Assembly (NCBI GenBank): GCA_963662175.1
Contig: OY759223.1
Location: 5,055,549 to 5,119,548, forward strand
DNA: 64,000 nucleotides
Direction of reading: 5' to 3'
Source of the DNA: Aradus depressus
Taxonomy: Eukaryota > Arthropoda > Insecta > Hemiptera > Aradidae
The notes beneath the pieces are model-generated. The model did no database searches, was not told the DNA's origin, and was given only the letters and a program-made list of their open reading frames with translations. Of the stretch, positions 31,822 through 42,545 are shown one piece after another. Position 1 is the stretch's first letter; each line of letters starts with the position of its first letter. The translations under genes and the position numbers were made by a program.

Positions 31822-32345
31822 CTAGCAGTAATACCCGGCGTTGCCCGGGGAACTTTGACTTTTCTCCCAATATCTCCTATAAGGCTATTCAGTTCCTCGA
31901 CAGTACATTCATGATGTTATAATTTTCAATTATTCATACGGAATAAGGCTTATAGTCCTTCAACTGTAGTAACGCTAGCTTTGGAGCTAAAACTAATTTA
32001 TTCAAAAATATTTCTCATTAATCGTTGCAATGGTTTTCGAGTTACAAAGATTGCGTGAGTGGATGCTGGGATGGACCAGGGGTTTATTAACAAATAGACC
32101 TTAACCTTCCGGTAGATAAAACTTTTCTATTCAAAAAGATTCCTCATTAATCATTGCAGTGTTTTTTGAGTTACAAAGATTGCGTGGGTGGATGCTGGGA
32201 TGGACCAGATATTGAGGTACTAATACGCCTATAACCTTTCACAGACGATGACGAACAAATTAAAAAAAAAAATTAATCAAATCCATCAAGCCGTTCGTGA
32301 GTTATAGCGGTACAACGCACAGACATTTTCAGCTTTATATATATG
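31822..32345 (+). repeat. repeat E, longest copy
   Basis: It begins ATACTAGCAGTAATACCCGG-CGTTGCCCGGGG and ends with a GTTCGTGAGTTATAGCGGTA, CAACGCACAGACATTTTCAG and TATATATATGA block. This form of interspersed repeat ('ACTAGC..TACCCGGCGTTG... TATATAT') is common in insect genomes. Inside, a segment with TGCGTG(A/G)GTGGATGCTGGGATGG is duplicated at about 32050 and 32185. Class not certain. Confidence 0.7.
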
Positions 32346-33123
32346 ATTTCACTTCCATTTAATTTACTGTTATAATGTCAAAATAAAAATGATGCACTTT
32401 AATTACATTACAATAGATCGCAGAAATGTATTCGGACATACATAGAGTATTTGTTTGTATTCCTTTGGCTTTTAAGGTCTTCCTGAAAGTTCCAAACCAG
32501 TTTTGATGAGATCCTCCTGGATATACTGAGCTTCCTGAGTGTCCTGAAAAATGTCTGCTGCCCCGTTTCTCCTCTCACCGTATAATTCAGTGATGGAGAA
32601 GAAGAGATGTATAGGTTAATGGAGATGATGTTTAGAGAGCATTCTACAACAATAGTTGAAAGCCCATTGGGAAGTTTTACTGCTTAACTTGCTTTGGGCT
32701 TTGCTTGAGCCTTGGGGGGGGCTTCTCCTTTCATCGGCAGAGAGTTGAGCAGTGAATTATGTACAGAGCAGTGAGCTCCAAGAAGCTGGAGCAACCAGCC
32801 GGTGGGTTCTGGCCAGTATTGTTTGGATATTGTCGAGGGGGACGAGCTAGTATCCTGCCAGTATTGTCACGCTCTGAATGTCAGTCTATTGTCAATCTCG
32901 AAGGGGGGAACGACGACATGATAATGTCACTATAATGTGACATCAGACCTGTCTGTCTGTCTGTCCCTAATTGTATACCACAACAATAGGCTAATTGACT
33001 AATAGGAACCTATTTATATATAAACTTTAGTATAATCCGTCCATTTTGAATTGGCTCGTGTCATAAGCTCTCTCCCTTCCACCACCCACACTTTCTTTTC
33101 TTTATCCCTTGTCCTCTGGAACT
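32346..33123. other. gene-free stretch
   Basis: No coding segment or shared repeat recognised; short (CTGT)n at 32949-32966. Confidence 0.45.
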
Positions 33124-33145
33124 GGGTAGTGTTAAAAATGTGCGG

Positions 33146-33330
33146 GGTCCCGAGTCTATGCGATGTCAGGCACTGGTTAAACACACCTTATCCTTAGTAG
33201 CTAAATATGGTTAAGCACAATTTAGGACTCTCATAGTTCATTCGGGCTCAAGTTCAGCAGAGCGAAGAAAAAGCGCTCTGGTAGTAGGCGATATGAGATA
33301 GTTAAATCCCGGGCATGAGCCACTAAGTCA
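33146..33330 (+). mobile_element. SINE S copy, 3' half
   Basis: Starts GGGGTCCCGAGTCTATGCGA, then CTCTCATAGTTCATTCGGGC, AAAAGCGCTCTGGTAGTAGG and CCCGGGCATGAGCCA; no clear tail. Confidence 0.8.
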
Positions 33331-34171
33331 TACCCATACAGTAACACTTGTTCTTGTAATATCCATCTACAGAAAACCCAGACATATTACAGAAAAAGGT
33401 TTCAGTTTAAACTGAGATAAGCAGGTCTGCACACCTCCTTTCCTAAGGTCCCTCCCCTTTCTCCGTCCTCTGCAGAACCACTGGGAAGATTACACAGGTG
33501 ACATCCTCATTGATGTGACGTGACGCCTCTCTCTCTACAGAGATCTAAGAAGTCCTAACGTTTTTCTATATATATATATTTATCATAACAGGTTTTACTT
33601 ATTGTTCGAAAAGTAATGAAAATGCGCCCCCTCCCCGCCAAAAAAAAGTCACTTTTTTCACTTCCAAATGTCTCTTGTAATATAATTCCCAACCGAAGAC
33701 TTATTGAGATAAAACTGGCCTTTTTTCCTAACCACTTCCCCCCCCCCCCCCCCCACCCCCGAAAAAAAATAAGGGGAAAAGAAGAGAAAACGAAAAGGGA
33801 GCGTTTCCATTAATCCTGCTCTATATGGTAGGCCATAGGCAGGGGAGGGGGGGGGGTGAAGGGGCCCCCCCACCGGCAGAAGCTAAGAGGCAATTTACGA
33901 TCTCTCCCCCTCCTCACGACACAAAAGGATTTCCTTGACTTTTCCAGAATTTCCGATCTACTCCCCCCCTCCTTCAGAATTTGTCCTTTCCCCTCTCTTC
34001 TTGGGCACGACCTTTCTCGGCTTATATCAGTTTGGCGAGTCTCCCATTTCAAGTAAGGAGGGTCAAGTAAAAATGTAGATTTCATGTTGCTATTTGAAAA
34101 TCAACGAACATTTTTCAATAATTATTTATTAATTTTTGAATAAAAAGAACTAAATATATACTAATATATTA
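33331..34171. other. gene-free stretch with homopolymer tracts
   Basis: C run at about 33738-33756 and G/C runs at about 33840-33875. The overlapping frames on both strands at 33616-34085 come from this compositional skew. Confidence 0.5.
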
Positions 34172-34514
34172 TATAAAGAGAGAGCGGGCGTAGCTCAGTG
34201 GTATGCGTGCTTGCCTTCTGAGCTCAAGATCGTGGGTTCCAAACCCGACCGTGGCCCTTAGTTTATTTTATCTGGGAGGTAAAATAAACTTAAGCACGTT
34301 AAGCGATGGTCCCGAGCCTGTACGATGTCAGGTACTCGTTAAAGACCCCTTGCCCTAGGTGAATAAAAATTTAGGGTAGGCAAAATTTAGGACTTCCACA
34401 GTAGAGTCGTGATCATGTCCACCAGAGTGACGAAAGAGCGCTCTGGTAGTTGGCGATATGACCTCGTAGTTAAAGCCCGGGCATGAGTCATAAAACCTAA
34501 CCTATAAAGAGAGA
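34172..34514 (+). mobile_element. SINE S copy, full length, 12-bp TSD
   Basis: TATAAAGAGAGA is found at 34172-34183 and 34503-34514. The head is GCGGGCGTAGCTCAGTGGTA and the tail AAAACCTAACC. A deletion removes most of the CCGTCCTTCGGATGGGA part of the central block. Confidence 0.95.
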
Positions 34515-34754
34515 AAGTTTGTTTGTATATTTGTTTTACATCAAAAAAAAATTCCAAAAAAAACTTACTTTAGCATTAAAAATGTTAAAAATTAATGTGC
34601 AATTAAAAAGAGAATAATAAAATAAAATAATAGAATATGAATCGCAATATTTTAAACATTTCTTATTTAGTTTTAATTATAATTTATATTTTATTTAAAA
34701 TTCCAAAATCCAAATAAAATTTGCAGGGGAAAATTTTAGTAGGCAATAACGAGA
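34515..34754. other. AT-rich stretch
   Basis: No recognised feature. Confidence 0.4.
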
Positions 34755-35025
34755 TAGTTATTTTCAAACCCATAAGGATGGTTACCTATTAATTTCTCGC
34801 GAAATTGGGTCGACGGAAAGGGGGGGGGGGGGGGGTGGTAGAGAGGAGGGGCTCAACTCAGATAGCCTAATAACTGCCGATGTAATAAATAATAAATGTA
34901 TCGACACAAAATTTAGTATGAGGAATCAGAAATCATTATGTAAGTCAAATATCGAGTTTTAGAATTGATTAATTGTTTCTGGGGATGTACATAGCCGGTG
35001 ATTCACCGACGACTTTTTTTTTATT
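34755..35025 (+). mobile_element. H element, 3' half
   Basis: One subrepeat with an expanded G run (34817-34835), TAATAACTGCCGATGTAATA, AAATTTAGTATGAGGAATC, TTGTTTCTGGGGATGTACAT, then the intact hairpin AGCCGGTGATTCACCGACGA and T run. One of the best 3' ends. Confidence 0.87.
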
Positions 35026-35029
35026 GCTT

Positions 35030-35290
35030 CTGCTTTTATTGATACGCAAGCAAGGCGCTATGACCACAGACTGTTTTTTCGTTGCTTCAAGTATAGTCGT
35101 TATTATGAAAAATATATTAAAATAAGAGTACGAAATATATTCCTTGACGTAATATATAAATGATATTCTGAGAATTGATTAATTAAAAGGAGTCGAATAA
35201 ATGAAAATCTAGTCTCAATTCCCATAATTGTTATTAGTTTAGTCTAGCCGGCTTTCAAAGTTGCCTCCATCATCAGGCCGTTAATATGAA
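35030..35290 (-). mobile_element. retroelement 3' end with CTGATGATG motif, minus strand
   Basis: In + reading, CTAGCCGGCTTTCAAAGTTG followed by CCTCCATCATCAGGCC at 35246-35279, the reverse of the 24300 motif. The extent beyond the motif is uncertain. Confidence 0.55.
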
Positions 35291-35689
35291 GAGTACTGAG
35301 GAGGGGAGTAAGGAGCACTCATCCGCACCAAAGGTGTTGACATACCATAAACGGAATATTTATTATAGGAGCATGTATTTAGATTAATATGCACTACTGT
35401 AATTTGGGGGCTGAGTCAGTGATGTCCTTTTTTTGCCAATAAATCTTGAAATTGATAAAACGCCCCCCTCATCCCAACCCGTAGATCAGTGCCAATATTC
35501 CCAACCACAGAACAACTTCTGACTTTTGGCGAAATGCCCTCAACCACCCTCCCCGCCCTTCATAAATTTCCATCATAACGCGGACTATTAATTTCATTGC
35601 GTTATCGATGTAATGTCCCCTATTATCTCAATATTGAATAATGTACGTCCAAAATTTGTGTTTCTTAAATCATTTCACCGAATGATCTT
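35291..35689. other. gene-free stretch
   Basis: No recognised feature. Confidence 0.4.
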
Positions 35690-36228
35690 GCGGGCCACTT
35701 TGGAAATGCATTATAATCCCGCGGGCCGCATATAAAATTATATATCTCCCATATTAGATTTTGGAGTGAAAATTTAAAACAGAATGAATTATTATTATTG
35801 TTTTTATTATTATTCATACATATAAAGATAATGAAATGACCTAATAATATTTAATTAATTTAACTAGTGAGATATTTTTTTCTCAACTCTTTCACTTCAG
35901 CTTTTGCAAGTCGATCTCAATGCGTGTATTTGCACATCGTAATTGATGTTGCAGGTTTTCATCCGTTAAGTTCGAGCGTGATTTGTGTTTGGTAAATTTC
36001 ATTTTCGAAAAAAAAAGATTCGTAGGTGTAAGTTGATCCAAAAGTGCTCACAACTTTTTGTGCAAGATTTCTCAAATTAGCAAAATTTTCTTTTTTGTCA
36101 TGTGTTATAAAAATCTATTTTTATATATTTGTTACAAAACACTAAACTAAAAATAAAAATATTGCACAAAAAAAACCTATTTTGTAAAATTGTGATGAAT
36201 CTCGCGGGCCGCGGGTTCGCCACTCCTG
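35690..36228 (-). mobile_element. hAT transposon relic
   Basis: GC-rich GCGGGCC motifs stand near both ends: CGGGCCACTTTGG...CGCGGGCCGC at 35691-35731, and CTCGCGGGCCGCGGGTTCGC followed by CACTCCTGA at 36200-36227. The minus strand at the high end reads TCAGGAGTGGCGAACCCGCG, the form of many hAT termini. Most of the transposase is lost. Confidence 0.7.
35892..36060 (-). pseudogene. hAT transposase C-terminal fragment
   Basis: The minus strand ending at the TGA (35892-35894) encodes SKMKFTKHKSRSNLTDENLQ followed by HQLRCANTRIEIDLQKLK. This is the C-terminal dimerisation region of hAT transposases of the GTF2IRD2/ZBED-like type ('FFSKMK...SRSNLTDE.L...LR...'). Upstream, a second frame gives GSTYTYESFF, which belongs directly before SKMK. 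The frame switch falls in a run of nine A (T on the coding strand) at about 36007-36015, so a one-base slip in this homopolymer explains the break. The catalytic residues lie outside the fragment. Confidence 0.85.
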
Positions 36229-36230
36229 AC

Positions 36231-36534
36231 CTATATTCTATATTTCTTCTTCGGCTATCGTAGAACCAACCAGAATAGTTTTTTAACTTTATTTATGGTT
36301 GACAAAAATCGTATCTGGTTGAGTCCTCTTTTTGCCCCTTTTAGGGACCTTCGATCTCTGAATTTGAGGTTACACCCCGATGTTTCCACTCTCCCTCTAA
36401 ACTTTTATATATCTTTATTTAGTAGACCACTAACTTCAATTTTTGCTCTTTCGAGATTCCTTTGATCACTGACTCAAAACCCCTTAAAGTCGACACATAT
36501 AAATTTGTGCCGAACCGTATTCATGGCTGTGGGT
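36231..36534. other. gene-free stretch
   Basis: No recognised feature. Confidence 0.35.
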
Positions 36535-36690
36535 ATCACAGTATGGGGCGCAACTCACAAAATCCTAATAACTGTTGATGTAATGAGTGTATCCACATGG
36601 AACGATATATGAATACTCAAAACTCCCCAATTAGACACTTATTAATTTTCATCCAAATCAATGATTACATTGCCGGTGATTTTTCATTTT
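36535..36690 (+). mobile_element. H element, subrepeat and tail fragment
   Basis: AATCCTAATAACTGTTGATG-TAATGAG, CATTAATTTTCATCCAAATC and the tail ATTGCCGGTGATTTTTC. Confidence 0.65.
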
Positions 36691-37074
36691 ATTATTTTTT
36701 TTTTATTAATATTTTATTTAATATTTTCCTTTGTCATGTAAGAAGGTTGAGATGAAATGCCGCCGGCAGACATTGTAATAAGTGGAGCCTCTGTTATAGA
36801 GCCTATGCCATGGGGGCGGGATATTGAATTTTTTATGCCAATGGAGAAGCTCTCGTTGGCATTAGAGAGTCTGCCATGCCCTGTCTCACTTGGAGCCAGA
36901 ATTACACAGAGAAATTCCCTATGTCTCAGCCCCCCCACTTTCCACTCTCACTAAGTGATATTTCAGTTATAATCAAGTTTGATTATATGAAAATATTCTA
37001 TATAAAAATTCCTATTTTTAAAATCACTTTCAGTTCACTTCTTTCAAGCAATAGGTAAAAATCATTACAAAAAT
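36691..37074. other. unassigned stretch, open on both strands
   Basis: Frames of 74 codons (-) and 65 codons (+) overlap at 36714-36954 in a GC-richer island. No motif recognised; possibly part of an unknown repeat. Confidence 0.35.
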
Positions 37075-37260
37075 AATGTATACACCCTCAATCCCCAGGA
37101 ACTTTGTACAATCTGCAATAAAAAGGAACTGGAAGACGTATACCAGCTGTTAATATCCTGTCCGATATACTCCCCCATTAGAAGCCACTTCCAGTATAGA
37201 CCGATCCAACTTTCATACATTACTCCTGGCCCATAATAAGAATAATATCTCAAACATTTT
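37075..37260 (+). pseudogene. LINE C-terminal zinc-knuckle fragment
   Basis: From about 37078 the + strand reads YTLNPQELCTICNKKELEDV followed by YQLLISCPIYSPIRSHF. C-x2-C-...-C-P-x-Y is the cysteine motif found after the reverse transcriptase in several non-LTR clades, where the usual His is here Gln (VYQLL for VxHLL). A stop follows within about 15 codons. The surrounding 3' sequence is AT-rich. Clade not decided. Confidence 0.7.
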
Positions 37261-37461
37261 CTATTATTTGATCAGCGCTCTGAAACTTAGATCATTCATT
37301 GTTAACGAATAATGTACTTCAACTTCCATACTATATTGATATTCAATACATACATCCCCACTCCATATTTACTGTCTTTGTATACATTATTATTATTAAT
37401 TTGTAATTACTTATTGTATTTATTTATGTTATTTATTTGTTTTGTTAAAGGTTCCTTTATA

Positions 37462-37827
37462 TATGTCATTAGAGGGTGCCGGTAGCTTAGTGGTATGAGT
37501 GCTTGCCTTCTGAACTCAAGAACGTGGGTTCGAAACCCAAGCGAGGCCCTTAGTTTATTTTATCTGGAAGGTAAAATAAACGTAAGCACGCCGTCCTTCG
37601 GACGGGACGTTAGGCGACGGTCCCGAGCCTGTATGATGTCAGCTACTCGTTAATGACCCCTGCCCTAGGTGAATTAAAATTTAGGGTAGACAAAATTTAG
37701 GACTCCCACTGTAGATACGGGCTCATGTCCACCAGAGTGATGAAAGAGCGCTCTGGTAGTAGGCGATATTACCTCGTAGTTAAAGCCCGGGCATGAGTCA
37801 TAAAACCTAACCTAACCTATGTCATTA
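37462..37827 (+). mobile_element. SINE S copy, full length, 10-bp TSD
   Basis: TATGTCATTA at 37462-37471 and 37818-37827. Head GAGGGTGCCGGTAGCTTAGT, complete body, tail AAAACCTAACCTAACC. Confidence 0.95.
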
Positions 37828-37913
37828 TTGTTCAGCTGATCAATTTATAATTTTGGAAATGTTAATGTTAATATTGTAAATGTAATGGTCACTGACCCAA
37901 TTGTATAGGTAAT

Positions 37914-38193
37914 TAGTTATTATGACTCATGCTTGGGCTTTAACTACGAGGTCTTATCGCCTACTACCAGAGCGCTCTTTTGTCACTCTGGTGGACAAGA
38001 GTCCGACTCTACTATGGGAGTCCTAATTTTTGCCAATCCTAAATTTTTATTCACCTAGGGTGAGACATCGTACAGGCTGAGGACCATCGCTTAACGTCCC
38101 ATCCGAAGGATGGCGTGCTTACTTTTATTTTACCTGCCAGATAAAATAAAGTAGCACGCATACCACTGAGCTACCGGCACGCTCTACAAGCGT
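37914..38193 (-). mobile_element. SINE S copy, internally deleted
   Basis: Tail TAATTAGTTATTATGACTC, head end GAGCTACCGGCACGCTC; the B-box region between AAATAAAGTA and GCACGCATACC is missing. Confidence 0.85.
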
Positions 38194-38299
38194 TTTATAT
38201 ATCACCATTAATCGTCACACTCGATCCGCAGGCAGAGTGAACCGTATCTTGTGCGGATAAAGGACCAACTCTATATCAAAATTTTGAAGAAGCTTTTTA

Positions 38300-38352
38300 T
38301 CCGGGCGCCGCATAGTTACTCACGGGTAACGCCGGGTAAAACATGCTAGTCA
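38300..38352 (-). repeat. repeat E 5' end fragment
   Basis: In + reading, GTTACTCACGGGTAACGCCG-GGTA, then ACATGCTAGTCA: the inverse of the ACTAGC...TACCCGGCGTTG start. Confidence 0.6.
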
Positions 38353-38524
38353 GGTAGTACATATTATAGTAAAGATGCTTTTTATGTGAACCCTCATTAA
38401 GCCAGTGTTCTCGCCTTGGTAAGCATACAATGAACATAGTTAGTCAATTATGTACATTAAATTTCCATCCTCTGAACAATATCTAGGAAATGAGTACAAA
38501 AGAGTGTGGAGCTATACAGAAAAA

Positions 38525-39260
38525 AAATTTGTAGGTGAATCACATGATATGTACTTCCCCAGAACGAACTAATGAACTGCGTTTTCACTCTCCCGCCGTT
38601 TGGGCAAACTCAATACTTCATTTAAATTGGGTTTTCTGAATTTTCATATTAAAGTGTTGATTACTTCATTAGATCTGGAACCCCCCTTACCTTCAGTCGA
38701 TATGGCTGACATTTAACATGTTATGTCCACATTGGGTTTTAGATGTCGCGACCCGTACTTCGAACGGTCAACACGTACTGTAAGTCCCTCTGTTAGAAAA
38801 CGTGTCTTAAAAGTAGTTTTTTTTTTTTTTTTTTGTTAAATTTCTGTTGACTTTGTTATTTTTGTTTGTTTTCTTAATCAAGATGAGTTTTTGTTTATCG
38901 TGAGTACATTTTAACATTCATATTTTATTTTGAAGTGTTTTCGTCTTTGGAGGCTTTGCAAGTTGGTTCCTGTTAAGTAGGGAGAAAATCAGATAGTGTA
39001 TAGAGACAGACCTTTATCCCTTCAGCCACTGTGGTCTAGTGGTCAGCCCGTCAGCCATAGATTCTCCGGGACTGGGTTCGATACTCGTCATGACCTTTAG
39101 TTTTTTTGTTTTTTTTCTATTATTATTTAATTTTTAAATATGAAATTTCATGTCAATATATTCATTACATCGGAAGTCATTGGTTTTTTTTTTTTGAATC
39201 GATCCCCCCTCTCTTTCTAACGATTCCCAAAAATTAATATGTGTTTCTTTATGGTGTTTT
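38525..39260 (-). mobile_element. H element, minus strand, interrupted
   Basis: Low end: GTAGGTGAATCACATGATAT, GTACTTCCCCAGAACGAAC. The subrepeats at 38640-38755 and 39130-39260 (ATGTCAATATATTCATTACA, TCGGAAGTCATTGG) are separated by about 370 bp that include the tRNA-like segment at 39021. Confidence 0.75.
39021..39098 (+). mobile_element. tRNA-like SINE head, third type
   Basis: CCACTGTGGTCTAGTGGTCA (A-box-like TGGTCTAGTGG), then a GACTGGGTTCGATACTCGTC B box, about 75 bp in all, followed by a T run. It looks like a tRNA-derived SINE head, not a working tRNA; I see no good acceptor stem. Single copy in the window. Confidence 0.6.
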
Positions 39261-39277
39261 GAATTTATTTCTACTAT

Positions 39278-39495
39278 AGAACTAAATTTTGCCTACCCTA
39301 ATTTTTTATTCACCCAGGGGTCTTTAACGAGTACCTGACCTCTTACAGGCCCTAGGGTAGGACCTATCCGAAGGACGGCGTGCTAGAGGTTTTTTCACAT
39401 CCCAAATAAAAAACCTAAGGGCCTCGGACGTGTTTCTAAACCGCGATCTTGAGCTCAGTAAGCAAGTACGCATACCACTGAGCTACCGGCGCCCT
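39278..39495 (-). mobile_element. SINE S copy, 5' two-thirds
   Basis: AAATTTTGCCTACCC...CCGAAGGACGGCGTGC, then hairpin arms AGGTTTTTT / AAAAAACCT, and the head end GAGCTACCGGCGCCCTC. The tail-side third is absent. Confidence 0.85.
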
Positions 39496-39801
39496 CTATA
39501 TTTATTTATTTTATTTTATTCTATTATATATTTTCCTCTTATTACTATGATTTATTTTATTATTATTGTACTTTATTAATAATGAAGTTTATTTATATTA
39601 TGTTTCTTTAGTATATTTATTTATTTTTTTCCTTTTCCTCATATTATTAAAATTTTGTTTCATATTATTTTTTAAATTTATGTTTAAACCCATTCTTCAC
39701 AATTATATTTTTCCGTAAGGACTTCCCTCCTTTGTGGTGTTTCCCATGGGGTTGGAGTGTCACAGCCTCAGGTAATCTCAGAATTGTATAAAACTAGAAA
39801 A

Positions 39802-40169
39802 CTTATATAATAGGTTAGGTTAGGTTTTATGACTCATGCCCGGGCTTTAACTACGAGGTCATATCGCCTACTACCAGAGCGCTCTTTCGTCACTCTGGTG
39901 GACATGAGCCCGACTCTACTCTGGGAGTCCTAAATTTTGCCTACCCTAAATTTTTATTCATCTAGGCTAGGGGTCTTTAACGAGTACCTGACATCGTACA
40001 GGCTCGGGACCATCGCTTAACGTCTCATCCGAAGGACGGCATGCTTAAGTTTATTTTACCTCCCAAATAAAATAAACTAAGGGCCTCGGTCGGGCTACGA
40101 ACCCACGACCTTGAGCTCAGAAGTCAAGCACGCATACCACTGAGCTACCGGCGCCCTCCTTATATAATA
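39802..40169 (-). mobile_element. SINE S copy, full length, minus strand, 11-bp TSD
   Basis: CTTATATAATA at 39802-39812 and 40159-40169. The tail reads TAGGTTAGGTTAGGTTTTAT on the + strand, so the minus strand has (CCTAA)n. Complete body and head. This is the only minus-strand copy with the CCTAA tail. Confidence 0.95.
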
Positions 40170-40424
40170 TATAATTCGTATAAATGTATATACTTTTTGT
40201 GGAATTGGACAATATAAATGTTAAAAAAATTGTTTGAATAAAGAAATACTGTTAATTATTGAGAAAAAAAAATTGCTAATTGCAGTTGGACATTTTTTTC
40301 AGTTTAAAACAAAATCGTACATAAAAACGAGAGGAATTTAAAATCCAAGTCTGTACAATAATTGGTTTAGGATTACCGAATTTCCGGAAACCACCAAGCC
40401 TTACACATTGATTTTTAATTGTGG
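40170..40424. other. unassigned stretch
   Basis: No recognised feature. Confidence 0.3.
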
Positions 40425-40610
40425 TTCATGCCCCGGCTTTGAATGTTCCAAATTTTTCCTATCCTTTACTATAAAGGTTTTTTTTAAACAAGTTTCTGAC
40501 ACACGACACAATCTCGGACATTTGGACATTATTGTCAACTCCGAAAGACGGTGTGCTCAATGATTTTACCCCAATAAAAAAAAAAGTAAAAATCTTGAAA
40601 ACCCTGGCGG
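40425..40610 (-). mobile_element. SINE S copy, old and decayed
   Basis: GTTCATGCCCCGGCTTTGAA, GACACACGACACAATCTCGG and CGAAAGACGGTGTGCTCAAT, then a hairpin-like GATTTTACCCCAATAAAAA block. Order and spacing fit SINE S on the minus strand, but identity is low. Confidence 0.6.
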
Positions 40611-41063
40611 ACATTTTAGACACGAACTTCAGAGATTAAAACTATGTAAATTATCCGTTTTTTTTTTTAATGTCGTCCTCAGGAACAAAATAAGGTACCC
40701 ATAATTTTTCTTATAGACCTGGGTTATTAAACTGCTGAGATTTTTGTTATTATTACTTTAATATCTTAATGGGCGTTACTTACCAGAAATGGGAGGGACA
40801 TTTCTATGATACTTCTTGGCAGATCGGGGTCTAAAATGAGACTTTAGCCAATGCTCAAACACACTTACCTGCATCTGCAATAGTTGCACTTCTGTTGATA
40901 CGTGCATTATGAGAGTGACATTCTTATACCCACCAGTAATGCCAGTATGAAAAGATTTTTAGAGGGGAGAGAGCTGTAAAAGCGAGGTTGGTATAAGAAA
41001 GTCCTGTAATAGCCACATCACTTTTATTTTTATCATTTTTAATTAAAACTACCAATATCAATT
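40611..41063. other. unassigned stretch with an H3-like end
   Basis: At 40975-41015, GAGCTGTAAAAGCGAGGTTG-GTATAAGAAAGTCCTGTAAT resembles the H3 5' end and is partly the inverse of 55973-56010. Otherwise nothing recognised. Confidence 0.4.
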
Positions 41064-41388
41064 TGCGTGCTTGACTTCTGAGCTCAAGGTCGTGGGTTCG
41101 AAACCCGACCGAGGCCCTTAGTTTCTTTTATCTGGGAGGTAAAATAAACCTAAACACGCCGTCCTTCGAATGGGACGTTAAGCGATGGTCCCAAGCCTGT
41201 ACGATGTCAGGTACTCGTTAAAAACCCCTGCCCTAGGTGAATAAAAATTTAGAGTAGGCAAAATTTAAGACTCCCACAGTAGAGTAGGGCTCATGTCCAT
41301 CAGAGTGACGAAAGAGCGCTCTGGTGGTAGGCGATATAATCTCGTAGTTAAAGCCCGGGCATGAGTCACAAAACCTAACCTAACCTAT
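41064..41388 (+). mobile_element. SINE S copy, first 20 bases lost
   Basis: Starts TGCGTGCTTGACTTCTGAGC, complete body, tail AAAACCTAACCTAACCTA. CTTGACTTCTGAGCTCAAGG, shared with 57660 and 58434, marks the same subfamily. Confidence 0.92.
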
Positions 41389-41479
41389 AGAAATTTATTT
41401 TTCAATCTTTGATGCGCTATAACTTTGTTTGTATTCATCTTATCTGAGGCTATTTGATGATAGCATCAATCATTAATGG

Positions 41480-42036
41480 TAGAAACCAATGTTTCAAAAT
41501 CAAGTGGAAAATCAAGGAAACTTATACCAAAATGAACAGTCTACAAAACGACAGGACGACTTTCAGATGTACCTCAAAAACTGGACAACTTTCGAAAAAT
41601 CATATTTGCTATACAATGTCTACCCTCCACAATAACCTGCAGATTCCCTTTGTAAGGGATGTTATTAAATCCCGCTACAGAAAATTCCATACTTCCCTTT
41701 CCTTTCACCCTAATCCTCGACCGCAGACTTGCCACAAGAACCCTTCCTAATGTTCATGTGCGGAGACTGAGGCGACAATGGCCTCGAGACCTACTAGTGG
41801 ATTGAAGATTAATCATCTATAAACGTTTTATGTTTCTTTTTCATTTAACTATTTTTTTTGTTTTTTTATAATATATGAGATTATATATGATATATTATAT
41901 ATTTTTAATTTCTGTTTCTCATCCGTAATAATAAGATAATGGAGTGTCATTAGTGAATGATTTCTTTTATTTATTTATTTATTATATACCACATTTGCTT
42001 ATTATATATTGTGTATATATAGTTATAAATACAAAA
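41480..42036 (+). pseudogene. Jockey-type LINE 3' end with C-terminal coding remnant
   Basis: The + frame around 41610-41750 gives NNLQIPFVRDVIKSRYRKFH and LSFHPNPRP, the usual C-terminal block of Jockey-clade proteins ('..PFV.D.I......FH..L..HPN'). Further on, GACTGAGGCGACAATGGCCT-CGAGACC corresponds to 'RRL.R.WPRDL'. The 3' UTR with GGAGTGTCATTAGTGA and ATTTGCTTATTATATATTG parallels 9012-9290. Frameshifts separate the blocks. Confidence 0.75.
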
Positions 42037-42545
42037 TGCCTTGGTGAGACGGAGTCGGCGGAGCATGTCCTCCTCAAATACCCTAGATTTGAGGAGGGAA
42101 GGAAAAATCTGGAGTGCAGCATGGGCACCCCACTGGACTGCTACCAGTTACGTGGACGCTATGCTGCGCTCCCAGGAGTCGTGGGATGAAGGCTGCGATT
42201 TTGCAGCGCTCATCATGGGCGGGTTGGCCCTTCAGGAGAGGGCTGACAAGGAACAGTAGCGGTAATAAAACAGAAGAAGGGGCGTTACCAGCCACCCTTC
42301 CTCCCTTCCGCGAAGTAATGACAGACTGTCAGTTCCGCGGAAGGGAATCAGGATCGGCAAGGAGGGGGTTTTAGTGGGTATGGTGAACTGGCTCGAGTCC
42401 CACACTATCCAGGGCTACCTTCCCTGTATGTGCGTCACAGCATTTCCCCCTCCAATGCAAAAAATAAAAATAAAAAAATAAAAAAATAAAAATAAATAAA
42501 TAAATAAAATAAAATAAAATAAAATAAAAATATATAAAATGTGTC
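42037..42545 (+). pseudogene. R1-clade LINE 3' fragment
   Basis: At 42037 the frame reads CLGETESAEHVLLKYPRFEE, the C-terminal 'ET.EHVLF.CPRF' zinc-knuckle region of R1-like LINEs, with the last Cys changed to Tyr. After a frameshift near 42120-42140 it continues SQESWDEGCDFAALIMGGLA-LQERADKEQ to a stop at about 42258. The 3' UTR (42259-42455) is GC-rich and ends in an A/TAAA-rich tail at about 42460-42540. It lies directly at the 3' end of the preceding Jockey copy, so it is the later insertion. Confidence 0.82.

Noticed and set aside
33616..34085. Several overlapping frames on both strands
   Set aside because: They run through C and G homopolymers and skewed composition; no conserved motif.
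36714..36954. Overlapping 74- and 65-codon frames in a GC-richer island
   Set aside because: No domain or splice signals recognised; could be an unknown repeat, so not called as a gene.
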